NCBI RefSeq assembly: GCF_000685395.1
Contig: NZ_AVSQ01000012.1
Location: 62,001 to 126,000, forward strand
DNA: 64,000 nt
Direction of reading: 5' to 3'
DNA from: Candidatus Nitrosotenuis chungbukensis
GTDB lineage: Archaea > Thermoproteota > Nitrososphaeria > Nitrososphaerales > Nitrosopumilaceae
Part shown: positions 7,578-14,725 of the stretch, piece after piece
Position numbering within the stretch: position 1 is the first letter of the stretch
Layout: every line of letters starts with the position of its first letter
Translations under genes and position numbers: made by a program
Notes under the pieces: generated by a model
The model's input: the letters and a program-made list of their open reading frames with translations, nothing else
The model's database searches: none
What the model was told of the DNA's origin: nothing

Positions 7578-8207
7578 ATGATACACGATAGACTACATGC
7601 GGGAAAACTTCTTGCGGAAAAACTATCTTCAATTATTAAGGGTAAAAACTGCCTCGTTCTTGCCATACCTCGAGGAGGTGTAATCGTAGGTGACGAAATT
7701 GCCAGAAGACTAAATCTTCCATTAGATGTCATAATTTCCAAAAAAATTACTCCCCCCGACTATCCTGAATATGCTGTAGGTGCAATAACCTATGACGGTG
7801 TTCTGTATTATGGACATGAATGGGAGAGATATGCGAATGATCCTCGATTTGAGGCTGAAATAAATAAAAAGAAAACAGAGGTCACAAGACAAATCGAAGC
7901 ATATCGTGGAAACACCAATTATAATTTTGATGATAACACTATAATTTTAGTAGATGATGGAATAGCAACAGGGGCCACCGTCTGCGCCATACTGCAATGG
8001 CTGTTGCAAAAACAAGTCAAAGAAATAATCTTGGCAATTCCAGTAATCCCGTTTGTTACTCAAGAAATTATCAAACAATTTGGAATTCAAATAATTGCAT
8101 TGGAAGCACCAATAGATTTTTCTTCAGTCGGTCAATTTTATAGGAAGTTTGATCAGATACCTGATCAAATAGTCAATAGTATATTAGAAAAATACAAATC
8201 AAAATAA
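7578..8207 (+). CDS. Phosphoribosyltransferase-like protein
   Basis: 209-residue type I PRTase fold. LAIPRGGVIVGDEIARRL near residues 30-47 and the PRPP-binding loop VDDGIATGATV (about 125-135) with its two acidic residues are present. This branch resembles stand-alone PRTase proteins often found beside Usp or dienelactone-hydrolase-like genes rather than a specific purine salvage enzyme; the base substrate cannot be inferred. The gene follows the four-CBS gene by 37 bases without its own 18-bp element, so the two are likely co-transcribed. Confidence 0.8.
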   Translation: MIHDRLHAGKLLAEKLSSIIKGKNCLVLAIPRGGVIVGDEIARRLNLPLDVIISKKITPPDYPEYAVGAITYDGVLYYGHEWERYANDPRFEAEINKKKTEVTRQIEAYRGNTNYNFDDNTIILVDDGIATGATVCAILQWLLQKQVKEIILAIPVIPFVTQEIIKQFGIQIIALEAPIDFSSVGQFYRKFDQIPDQIVNSILEKYKSK

Positions 8208-8215
8208 ATCCATGA

Positions 8216-8683
8216 TTATCTTACAATCAAAACAGCACAGTCTGCTAACTCTGAAACCCTTCTACTGACACTGCCCAAGGTTTTAATCTTGCTTATTCCG
8301 TGCAGCCCCTGACTTCCAATTACTATTAGATCTATCAATTTCTGCTTGGCGGTCTTGAGTATTTCTTCGGCTATATTTCCATTAACTATTATTTTGTAGT
8401 AGGCTTTCACTCCTTTTGATTTACAATAGATCGAAGCTTGATAGTTCAATGTTCGCTCTACCTCCGCCTTTGCTGATTTGAGCAATTTAGCGTGTATCTC
8501 TTTTGCAGTTTTATTCTTGACAAGTCCCATCAGCGATCCTGGAGGGATCACACTACTGACAGTTATTACCGTACACAAATAGAGCACACTGTCTGTATTT
8601 TGAGCTATTTTTATTGCCTCATCTAGCGCTTTTTTTGCAAATTTTGAACCATCGAACGGAACAAGTATTCTTTCGTACAACAT
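8216..8683 (-). CDS. Universal stress protein, variant nucleotide loop
   Basis: A 155-residue Usp domain beginning YERILVPFDGS. The C-terminal motif is GSQG-x10-GS, one residue longer than the classical G-x2-G-x9-G-S/T, and is shared with the Usp at 22327. The two therefore form a subfamily separate from the other six. Nine bases separate it from the upstream Usp gene in the same direction, so the pair is an operon. Confidence 0.87.
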   Translation of the reverse strand: MLYERILVPFDGSKFAKKALDEAIKIAQNTDSVLYLCTVITVSSVIPPGSLMGLVKNKTAKEIHAKLLKSAKAEVERTLNYQASIYCKSKGVKAYYKIIVNGNIAEEILKTAKQKLIDLIVIGSQGLHGISKIKTLGSVSRRVSELADCAVLIVR

Positions 8684-8692
8684 GGTTTATGC

Positions 8693-9121
8693 CTATTTAA
8701 CTATCATCACAGGGATGCGCGACTTGTGAAGAACTGCGCTTGATACACTTCCTAGAAATAATTCCTTTACTCGTCCTTTTCCATGTGCACCAATTACTAT
8801 CAAATCAAATTTTTTGGATTTTGAAATATTTATGATGTGTTCTACCGGACTTCCAAAAGTTATCGTGTACTTGAACACAATTCCTTTTTTTGCTGCACGA
8901 ATTTTTGCATTTTCCATGAATTTTCCAGCTTCTTTTTTCTGATAAATTTCATACGGCACAACAGATGGCATAAAGCCAGTGGGGAGAAATGAGATCGCGT
9001 GAACTCCTAAAATGGTAGCATGGCAAGCACGAGCTATCTCAATTGCACTATCTAATGCAGCAAATGATGTCTTAGATCCGTCCATCGGAACAAGAATTTT
9101 TTTAATTTTATTTTGAATCAT
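8693..9121 (-). CDS. Universal stress protein, ATP-binding type
   Basis: 142 residues; KKILVPMDGS at the start and GAHG-x9-GS at the end (GAHGKGRVKELFLGS), the ATP-binding signature. First gene of a two-Usp operon. Its promoter has a TATA-like stretch at about 9139-9150 and the 18-bp element 43 bases upstream. Confidence 0.88.
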   Translation of the reverse strand: MIQNKIKKILVPMDGSKTSFAALDSAIEIARACHATILGVHAISFLPTGFMPSVVPYEIYQKKEAGKFMENAKIRAAKKGIVFKYTITFGSPVEHIINISKSKKFDLIVIGAHGKGRVKELFLGSVSSAVLHKSRIPVMIVK

Positions 9122-9163
9122 GATATAGAGTTTTTCTTATTTTAATTTAAACCTCTTGCTAAG

Positions 9164-9181
9164 ATTATCACATCTAATAAT
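9164..9181 (-). promoter_or_regulatory. 18-bp element upstream of leftward USP operon
   Basis: ATTATCA-catc-TAATAAT; one core base differs (TAA for TGA). Near edge 43 bases from the Usp ATG. Confidence 0.6.
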
Positions 9182-9186
9182 TGAAA

Positions 9187-9204
9187 ATTCTCATCTTTGA
9201 AAAT
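9187..9204 (+). promoter_or_regulatory. 18-bp element upstream of RNA candidate 2
   Basis: ATTCTCA-tctt-TGAAAAT. The first hairpin of the RNA candidate starts exactly 41 bases downstream, with a TATA-like TTTAACTA at 9216-9223 between. Confidence 0.65.
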
Positions 9205-9244
9205 CGTATTCTACCTTTAACTACGATTAATGTGTATGTTATCT

Positions 9245-9340
9245 TGCACAAGAGTGATTTTGTGCATATAGACGGGAATGCTGGGTGTGATAACCCAATG
9301 TAAGGTACTGCGGTATGTTATGTTGTAGCATTCTCGTCTT
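9245..9340 (+). ncRNA. Candidate small RNA 2, two-domain structure
   Basis: Hairpin 1 is a perfect 7-bp stem (9245-9251 with 9260-9266) around an 8-base loop. Domain 2 is a 13-bp stem (9270-9282 with 9327-9339) enclosing a small hairpin (9283-9286 with 9293-9296) and about 30 further bases. The single non-Watson-Crick pair in the long stem is G9275-U9334, allowed only in plus-strand RNA. A short U-rich run follows. TATA and 18-bp element spacing put the transcript start at the first paired base. The next gene starts at 9398. No coding frame fits; no known RNA family was recognised. Confidence 0.55.
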
Positions 9341-9397
9341 TTCCAATTTTCGAAATCTTCATTACTGTTAAATGCCCTATTCTGACATTCAAACTAG

Positions 9398-9823
9398 ATG
9401 AAAGGTGATTTTTCAAAAATTCTTGTCTGCTGTGACGGATCAAAATATTCCGAAAATGCAATCAGAAAGGCATGTAGTCTGGCAAAAAAATACAATTCTG
9501 AACTAACGTTAATTCATGTGGTTGATAGGACACGAAAATCCGATGTTTTTGCTGGAAATGAATACGCCCAAATTCTAAGAAGATATGCAAAATCCACCCT
9601 TGAGAAAGCCAAAAAAATAGCAAACGAAGAAGGTTTTGAGCCAAAAATAATCACAAAGGAAGGGAATGTGGCAAACGAGATAATCAAGTTCTCAAAAGAG
9701 GCAAAAATAGACCTTCTAGTTGTTGGAAGTAAGGGGCTTGGAGCAGTATTGCAGTTTTTCCTTGGTAGTGTCTCATCAAAAATTGCAAATCATGCTTTAT
9801 GCTCTGTCTTGATTGTGAAATGA
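9398..9823 (+). CDS. Universal stress protein, ATP-binding type
   Basis: 141 residues; KILVCCDGS at the N-terminus and GSKG-x9-GS near the C-terminus (GSKGLGAVLQFFLGS). The VCCDGS variant with paired cysteines is unlike the VPxDGS of its paralogues. Stand-alone promoter region downstream of RNA candidate 2; only a very degenerate copy of the 18-bp element could be aligned there. Confidence 0.87.
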   Translation: MKGDFSKILVCCDGSKYSENAIRKACSLAKKYNSELTLIHVVDRTRKSDVFAGNEYAQILRRYAKSTLEKAKKIANEEGFEPKIITKEGNVANEIIKFSKEAKIDLLVVGSKGLGAVLQFFLGSVSSKIANHALCSVLIVK

Positions 9824-9841
9824 TAACTCAAACTTGATAAT
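9824..9841 (+). promoter_or_regulatory. 18-bp element upstream of PNPOx-like gene
   Basis: TAACTCA-aact-TGATAAT, 40 bases before the GTG start. CTTTATTAAAAA between them is the TATA region. Confidence 0.6.
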
Positions 9842-9880
9842 CATATCTTGCTTTATTAAAAATAAAGGCTGTATGATTTT

Positions 9881-10363
9881 GTGGTAGCAATTCCAATTAA
9901 AGTAAAACAGATGATTCAAAGACAACAAATAATCATTGTTGGCTCCGCAGATAGGTTGGGACTGCCAAATGTCTCTCCAAGAACTAGCTTTTACTTGGAT
10001 CCAGATGGCTCAATTTATTGGCTAGAACTTTTCAAACACAAAACGTTTAGAAACTTTCAAAAGAATCCATGGTGCAGTGTGACTGTATTTGAGAAAAAAA
10101 AGTTAACCGGTTATCAGATAAAGGGAAAAATAAAAATCATATCTGATAAAACAACAAAACAAAAAGTCACAATCAGAGTTATAGATAAACTCACTAGGCT
10201 TCATAAACAAAGAATCCTAAAGCATGCAAATTACAAAACGATAAACGTCATCAAATTTACAGCACAGATCCTCTACTCATTAAACCCGAATAAAATTGCC
10301 AATTCTCCCTTGAAATTGGATGCAAATAATATATCTCTAAAAGCTGCAAATACGCAATGGTAA
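9881..10363 (+). CDS. Pyridoxamine 5'-phosphate oxidase-like flavin protein
   Basis: A 160-residue split-barrel protein. The order QQIIIVGSADRLGLPNVSPR, then IYWLELFKHKTFRNFQKNP and SVTVFEKKKLTGYQIKGK, matches the FMN-binding PNPOx-like superfamily, which includes F420- and heme-using members. A basic C-terminal extension of about 40 residues is unusual. GTG start by spacing to TATA. The C2H2-like gene follows 9 bases on. The substrate is unknown; a paralogue sits at 21881-22306. Confidence 0.78.
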   Translation: MVAIPIKVKQMIQRQQIIIVGSADRLGLPNVSPRTSFYLDPDGSIYWLELFKHKTFRNFQKNPWCSVTVFEKKKLTGYQIKGKIKIISDKTTKQKVTIRVIDKLTRLHKQRILKHANYKTINVIKFTAQILYSLNPNKIANSPLKLDANNISLKAANTQW

Positions 10364-10372
10364 AAAATCAAC

Positions 10373-10651
10373 ATGAGCATGCATAATAGAGCATTGTGTA
10401 TGTTTTGTGAGCATCCAAAATCAATTTATGCTGATAAAAAACAATGGTTCATACATCTTTCTACGCACAGAGAGGCCATTATTCGATACATCGTGGATCA
10501 CTTTGAGAAATGCCCTCTTGGGGCATATCCAAAATCGATCAAAGATAAATCTGAATATGCCTCGCATATAAGATGGGCTCATACAAAAAGAGAGTTGTAT
10601 CTCTGGGCGTATCACAATCTTGTAGAATCCCAGGTTGCGGTTTATCCGTGA
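10373..10651 (+). CDS. Small zinc-finger-like protein
   Basis: 92 residues. CMFCEHPKSIY...HLSTH gives a C-x2-C-x15-H-x3-H arrangement, close to a C2H2 finger with a long loop. A second region has one cysteine (EKCPLGAYP) and HIRWAH. Zinc binding is likely, nucleic-acid binding possible. The gene is only 9 bases behind the PNPOx-like gene and ends exactly where the convergent gene ends. Hypothetical, probably co-transcribed with its upstream neighbour. Confidence 0.65.
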   Translation: MSMHNRALCMFCEHPKSIYADKKQWFIHLSTHREAIIRYIVDHFEKCPLGAYPKSIKDKSEYASHIRWAHTKRELYLWAYHNLVESQVAVYP

Positions 10652-11023
10652 TTAGTGCAATCGCTTGTAAACTGTCTTAAATTCCTCTGCAATAGTATAT
10701 GCCAAATTTTGCAAATGTGTTATTTCAATCATACTTGTTTTCCCCCTTGCAATCTGTCTTAGTAATGTCATGCACTGGTGTATCTTATTGTGGCTGTCAT
10801 CAGTTGCATCATTTGGTCCGTCAACTATTGTCAGCATACGAAAACATACGTTAAACTCCAAACAAAATTGTAAAATTATGTGCTCCCAATCTTTTGCAGT
10901 TGTAGGGATCCCCATCCCATTAGCTAACGTCTTGAATTCATTTTGTCGTGTTTCCAGCAATAGATCAAGTGATTCTTTTGCCTTTTTTGCCTCAAACCCT
11001 TCGAGTTTTTCTAGTATTACCAT
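10652..11023 (-). CDS. Conserved hypothetical helical protein
   Basis: A 123-residue soluble protein, predicted mostly alpha-helical (KKAKESLDLLLETRQNEF; MTLLRQIARGKTS). Cysteines at two central positions are not spaced as a metal site. No family recognised. It has its own promoter: AT-rich TATA region at about 11040-11060 and an 18-bp element 42 bases before the ATG, so it probably belongs to the same regulon as the divergent CBS gene. Confidence 0.6.
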   Translation of the reverse strand: MVILEKLEGFEAKKAKESLDLLLETRQNEFKTLANGMGIPTTAKDWEHIILQFCLEFNVCFRMLTIVDGPNDATDDSHNKIHQCMTLLRQIARGKTSMIEITHLQNLAYTIAEEFKTVYKRLH

Positions 11024-11064
11024 ATAGATGCAAAAAATAATTACGATATTTAATATTTAATGTA

Positions 11065-11082
11065 AAATTCAGCCTTGATTCT
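11065..11082 (-). promoter_or_regulatory. 18-bp element upstream of helical hypothetical
   Basis: AAATTCA-gcct-TGATTCT with intact TCA-N4-TGA core, 42 bases from the ATG at 11023. Confidence 0.5.
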
Positions 11083-11092
11083 CAATAAATAC

Positions 11093-11110
11093 GGTATTAT
11101 CTCTGATAAT
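11093..11110 (+). promoter_or_regulatory. Half-site of the 18-bp element upstream of CBS gene
   Basis: The right arm TGATAAT ends 42 bases before the ATG at 11152; the left arm is degenerate. An overlapping tighter palindrome ATTATC-tct-GATAAT is present. Confidence 0.4.
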
Positions 11111-11151
11111 CATGTTTTAACCTTTTAAACAACAGTGCAATTTGTTTTGTT

Positions 11152-11592
11152 ATGTGTGCATCATTAGTTCGTGACATAATGAAAAAAAATGTCATATCAA
11201 TTGACTCATCTATGACAGTTAATGATGCTGCAAAGATGATGGACGATGCATCAATTGGTGCAATAGTCGTGCTTGAAAATGGCATTGCTGTTGGCATAAT
11301 AACTGAGCGTGATCTGGTAAGAAGAATAATTGCCAAAGAAAAGCCTCTATCAACAAATGTCAAAGTTGCAATGTCGTCCCCACTCATTGTAATCAACCCC
11401 GATGACACTGTGTGGGATCTTGCACAGTTGATGAAAACGCGCAGGATTCATAGAGTTCCAGCGGTCAAGGACAACCGGCTTGTTGGAATGGTAACTACAT
11501 CTGATATTGTCAGATTATGCAGTATAGGCTCAGATGATGAGATGAGTAAAATTACGGAACAAATTCTTTTACGAATGAAGCCAAAAGAATGA
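11152..11592 (+). CDS. Two-CBS-domain protein
   Basis: 146 residues with CBS domains at about 5-58 and 69-124 (VGIITERDLVRRI and LVGMVTTSDIVRLC endings) plus a short C-terminal helix. It is clearly paralogous to the CBS protein at 5586-6062 (VRDIMKKNVISIDSS against VKDIMTRAIISVDSS). A nucleotide- or SAM-sensing role is expected from the fold; the target is unknown. Confidence 0.86.
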   Translation: MCASLVRDIMKKNVISIDSSMTVNDAAKMMDDASIGAIVVLENGIAVGIITERDLVRRIIAKEKPLSTNVKVAMSSPLIVINPDDTVWDLAQLMKTRRIHRVPAVKDNRLVGMVTTSDIVRLCSIGSDDEMSKITEQILLRMKPKE

Positions 11593-11630
11593 TGATTTAT
11601 AATGCTCGAAAGAAAATAATCATAATTTTT

Positions 11631-12059
11631 TCATATTTGGGATTTTAATGATGCGTCATGCTCGAATCTATCCCATGGATAAATAATGTACTCATCACCG
11701 TTTGTCAATTCTGCGTAAACTAACTGTTTTGGATAATGTTCTTTTCTCCTTGCAAAAAGGGTTGCATAAACTAGGCTGTCTTGATTGTCTGCCTTTTCAA
11801 TAACTCTTCTAAATGTTTCACCAGTGTCGTAAATATCGTCTACAAACAAGGAGTCCACAGATATCGTCTCCTCATCCACTAAAATTTGTTTTATCCCTAA
11901 TCTGTCTGCTACTAGGCGTGCGGGCACCAAACCTCCTCTACTTACAGTTGAAATGCTGTTAAATGAAATTCCTTTATCTAAGATCTTCTTGACTAGTGTA
12001 GCAGTACATGCCTCAATATCTTCCCAGCTTTTGCTATCGTATGTTGTTTTCTTTTCCAT
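11631..12059 (-). CDS. Xanthine/hypoxanthine-type phosphoribosyltransferase
   Basis: 142 residues from the chosen ATG. The PRPP loop DDIYDTGETFRRV (about residue 83-95), SRGGLVPARLVADRL and the IYPWDRF C-terminal box resemble archaeal Gpt/Hpt-like PRTases that salvage purine bases. The start was moved six codons in from the longest frame because TGAAACC with TATA spacing sits 40 bases upstream of this ATG. Neighbouring Usp and CBS genes suggest a purine-nucleotide homeostasis role (inference). Confidence 0.8.
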   Translation of the reverse strand: MEKKTTYDSKSWEDIEACTATLVKKILDKGISFNSISTVSRGGLVPARLVADRLGIKQILVDEETISVDSLFVDDIYDTGETFRRVIEKADNQDSLVYATLFARRKEHYPKQLVYAELTNGDEYIIYPWDRFEHDASLKSQI

Positions 12060-12098
12060 AACACTATGACCAACCACTACATTATGGATTTAACGGTA

Positions 12099-12116
12099 AT
12101 CATTATAACTGAAACC
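12099..12116 (-). promoter_or_regulatory. Degenerate 18-bp element upstream of PRTase
   Basis: The right arm TGAAACC is recognisable, the left arm (ATCATTA) is not. Near edge 40 bases from the ATG at 12059. Overlaps the next site. Confidence 0.35.
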
Positions 12117-12129
12117 CAAATGTGATAAT
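12112..12129 (+). promoter_or_regulatory. 18-bp element upstream of USP gene
   Basis: AAACCCA-aatg-TGATAAT; core CCA-N4-TGA. Ends 41 bases before the TTG at 12170. Confidence 0.5.
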
Positions 12130-12169
12130 TCTGTATTTATTTATCTAGTCCAACAGCTGAGTCCCAATA

Positions 12170-12604
12170 TTGCATAATGTTGACAATATTCTAGTCCCGT
12201 TGGATGGTTCGGAAAATTCTCTTAGGGCACTGGACCTTGCAGTTTTTCTTGCAAAACGATGTAATGCAAAAATAATTTGCCTCTACTCAATTGTAATTAT
12301 TCCAATAACCGAAGCTCAAATGGCTGCGCCAATTCAATTTCAAATAGAAGAGGAAAAATACGCAAGAAAGATTCTAGAAAAAGCAAAGAATCTTGTCAAA
12401 CAAAACAGTATTGAATTTTCTCAAGTAATCAATTTTGGAAATGCAGGATATAATATAGTCAAATATGTCAAAAACAAGGCCAACAAAGTTGACTTGATTG
12501 TTATAGGCTCGCGAGGAAGGGGAACGATAAAAGAAATCTTTCTTGGTAGCACGTCAAACTATGTCCTACACAAGTCTCCCGTACCTGTTACCGTAGTAAA
12601 ATAA
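12170..12604 (+). CDS. Universal stress protein, ATP-binding type
   Basis: 144 residues; NILVPLDGS near the start and GSRGRGTIKEIFLGS (G-x2-G-x9-G-S) near the end. TTG start with TATA-like TATTTATTTA about 26 bases upstream and the 18-bp element right arm beyond. Divergent from the PRTase gene and followed by the dehydrogenase, which has its own promoter element. Confidence 0.88.
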   Translation: MHNVDNILVPLDGSENSLRALDLAVFLAKRCNAKIICLYSIVIIPITEAQMAAPIQFQIEEEKYARKILEKAKNLVKQNSIEFSQVINFGNAGYNIVKYVKNKANKVDLIVIGSRGRGTIKEIFLGSTSNYVLHKSPVPVTVVK

Positions 12605-12614
12605 CTGCATCGGA

Positions 12615-12632
12615 AAAATCAAGATTGACTGT
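12615..12632 (+). promoter_or_regulatory. 18-bp element upstream of SDR gene
   Basis: AAAATCA-agat-TGACTGT, core intact, 42 bases before the ATG at 12674. Confidence 0.5.
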
Positions 12633-12673
12633 AAAAACACAATTAATTTAAGACATTCCGTGGTAGGTCAAAT

Positions 12674-13435
12674 ATGCGACTACAAAACAAGGTTGCGATA
12701 ATAACTGGAGCATCAAGCGATATTGGGACAGACATGTCCAAAAGATTCGTGGATGAGGGTGCTACAGTAATAATGCTTGGCAGAAACATCAAATCCCTTG
12801 AAAAAGCACATTCCACAATAAAAAACCAAAACTCAGCAGTTTCAATATCTTGTGATATCACTGATGAATCTCAAGTGTTAAGTGTAGTGGAACAAATTGT
12901 AGACAAGTACGGCAAAATCGATATTCTTGTAAATAACGCTGCAAAAATTAACGATGCAATTCACTTTCATGAAATGAAAGACTCAGATGTTGTGGACTTG
13001 GTTAACACAAATATTTTGGGCACATTCAAAATAACAAAAGCAGTAATTACAAAAATGCTTGATGCCAAAGAAGGTTGTATCATAAACATTGGATCGATAT
13101 CAAGCGAGCGTGCAATTCCAAAGGTTCACCTTGCAGTTTATTCTGCGACAAAGGCGGCACTTAGCATGTTTACAAAATCAATTGCAGTTGAATATGCAAG
13201 AAGAAACATCAGATGCAACTGCCTAAATCTTGGAATAATTAATGCTGGAATGATAAAACCATACCTTGAAGATCCTCAGGCAAGAAAAGTTTTGGAGGAA
13301 AGACAGCCGCTCAACAGAATTGGTGAGCCAAGTGACGTGTCAAGTGCAACAATATTTTTGGCGTCAGATGAGGCCAAGTGGATAACCGGAACTGTCCTAA
13401 ACATTGATGGCGGTAAATCCGCATCGGAAGGATAG
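12674..13435 (+). CDS. Short-chain dehydrogenase/reductase
   Basis: A 253-residue classical SDR. The cofactor motif appears as TGASSDIG (residues 12-19) where TGxxxGIG is usual, so the middle Gly is Asp. NNAAKIND follows, and the active site is ISS...YSATK with Tyr and Lys spaced by three. The C-terminus NIDGGKSAS is typical of 3-oxoacyl-ACP reductase-like and glucose-dehydrogenase-like members. An NAD(P)-dependent oxidoreductase of unknown substrate. Own promoter. Confidence 0.87.
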   Translation: MRLQNKVAIITGASSDIGTDMSKRFVDEGATVIMLGRNIKSLEKAHSTIKNQNSAVSISCDITDESQVLSVVEQIVDKYGKIDILVNNAAKINDAIHFHEMKDSDVVDLVNTNILGTFKITKAVITKMLDAKEGCIINIGSISSERAIPKVHLAVYSATKAALSMFTKSIAVEYARRNIRCNCLNLGIINAGMIKPYLEDPQARKVLEERQPLNRIGEPSDVSSATIFLASDEAKWITGTVLNIDGGKSASEG

Positions 13436-13565
13436 GCTAACAATAACCGTTTTTCATTTTCAATAAATACGCCTATGCCATACATCACAAGGTAATTTGT
13501 TGCCTAGATTACGAGCATGACAACAATACGGTGAAAGAAAACTTCTTCTAATAAAAAACCGTTAT
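13436..13565. other. Intergenic spacer without recognised feature
   Basis: 130 bases between the SDR stop and the convergent radical SAM stop. AACCGTTTTT near the left and AAAACCGTTATT near the right are loosely related but do not form a clean stem. I see no gene or RNA. Confidence 0.5.
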
Positions 13566-14624
13566 TTAGAAAACGAATTCAAATTTCCTTTCTTTGTAAT
13601 TTTTATCTAATTTTCCAATAATTGGAATCTTATTTCCACAAAACTTGCATTTGTTGTCGTCATCTAGATCCCATTTTAGAATTTCAAAGTTGTATCTTCT
13701 GATAACAACTTTGTTACATTCAGAACAATAGGTGTGTTCGTATTTGTGACCTGGGACATTTCCAACGTATACGTATTTGAGACCCTCCTTTCTTGCCACA
13801 TCATAATGATTCTCAAGCGTTTTAATCGGCGTTGGCTCAAATTCCATCATCTTGTATGATGGATGAAACTGCAAAAAATGGATTGGCATTTCGGGACCAC
13901 AGGTATCATACACAAACTTACAAAGTTTTTTTGCATGCTCCAAATCGTCTCCGACTCCCGGCACAACTAAATCGGTAATCTCTACGTGTATGTCAGTCAA
14001 ACTCTGCAGTTGCATTACCGTATCAAACACTGGCTGAGAACTTGGAATTCCTACGTATTTTCTCACAAAATTTTGTTCACCGCTTCCCTTAAAATCAATA
14101 GTTATGCAGTCAAGAAACTCTTTCATCATTCCAATTGCTTCCGGGGTAGAATATCCATTTGAAACAAAAATGTTGAAGAGTCCTCTTTCCTTTGCCAATA
14201 TTCCACAGTCTCTTGCAAATTCGATGAAAATGCTTGGCTCATTATAGGTGTAGGCCATACCATGACATCCGTAATTTAGCGCCATGTTGACAAGGTCTTC
14301 AGGCGTATGATCAACACCTTCTATCTTTCTTCGTTGACTGAGATCAAAGTTAATACAGTATTTACAAAGCCAATTGCAACCAGTCGTTCCTATTGAGAAA
14401 ATATTTGTTCCAGGTCTGTAATGAGTTACTGGCTTTTTCTCAATTGGATCTATGTGCGCCGCAGCAACCTTGCCATGCACATATAAGACAAGTTTTCCAT
14501 CCTTATTACCCCTAATCCCACACAAACCTATCTGACCCTCACCAATTTCGCAATATCTCGCACACGCCAAACATCTCACCTTGTGATTTGGGAGTCTTTC
14601 ATAAAGGATGGCTTCTTTTTGCAT
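13566..14624 (-). CDS. amrS: AmmeMemoRadiSam-type radical SAM enzyme
   Basis: 352 residues. CNWLCKYC gives the C-x3-C-x2-C [4Fe-4S]/SAM triad at residues 83-90. The N-terminal CLACARYC...GLCGIRGN block and the PIEKKPVTHYRPGT block are diagnostic of the AmrS/PflA-like family; two C-terminal CxxC pairs (CSEC, CKFC) may hold a zinc ribbon. Members are linked to Memo and AMMECR1 proteins, neither present here. It shares its promoter region with SAM synthetase. The ATG was set 14 codons in because the shared palindrome then lies 42 bases upstream. Confidence 0.82.
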   Translation of the reverse strand: MQKEAILYERLPNHKVRCLACARYCEIGEGQIGLCGIRGNKDGKLVLYVHGKVAAAHIDPIEKKPVTHYRPGTNIFSIGTTGCNWLCKYCINFDLSQRRKIEGVDHTPEDLVNMALNYGCHGMAYTYNEPSIFIEFARDCGILAKERGLFNIFVSNGYSTPEAIGMMKEFLDCITIDFKGSGEQNFVRKYVGIPSSQPVFDTVMQLQSLTDIHVEITDLVVPGVGDDLEHAKKLCKFVYDTCGPEMPIHFLQFHPSYKMMEFEPTPIKTLENHYDVARKEGLKYVYVGNVPGHKYEHTYCSECNKVVIRRYNFEILKWDLDDDNKCKFCGNKIPIIGKLDKNYKERKFEFVF

Positions 14625-14665
14625 TGGAATATTTTGTTTTTTGTATGATATTAATTCGGAAAGCA

Positions 14666-14683
14666 ATTATCAACTTTGAAAAT
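14666..14683. promoter_or_regulatory. Shared 18-bp element between amrS and metK
   Basis: ATTATCA-actt-TGAAAAT lies 42 bases from the leftward amrS start and 43 bases from the rightward SAM synthetase start, so one palindrome can serve both genes. Confidence 0.65.
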
Positions 14684-14725
14684 TATGTTCTGGGCTAATC
14701 TATGACAAAATAATTTATTTTTTAA

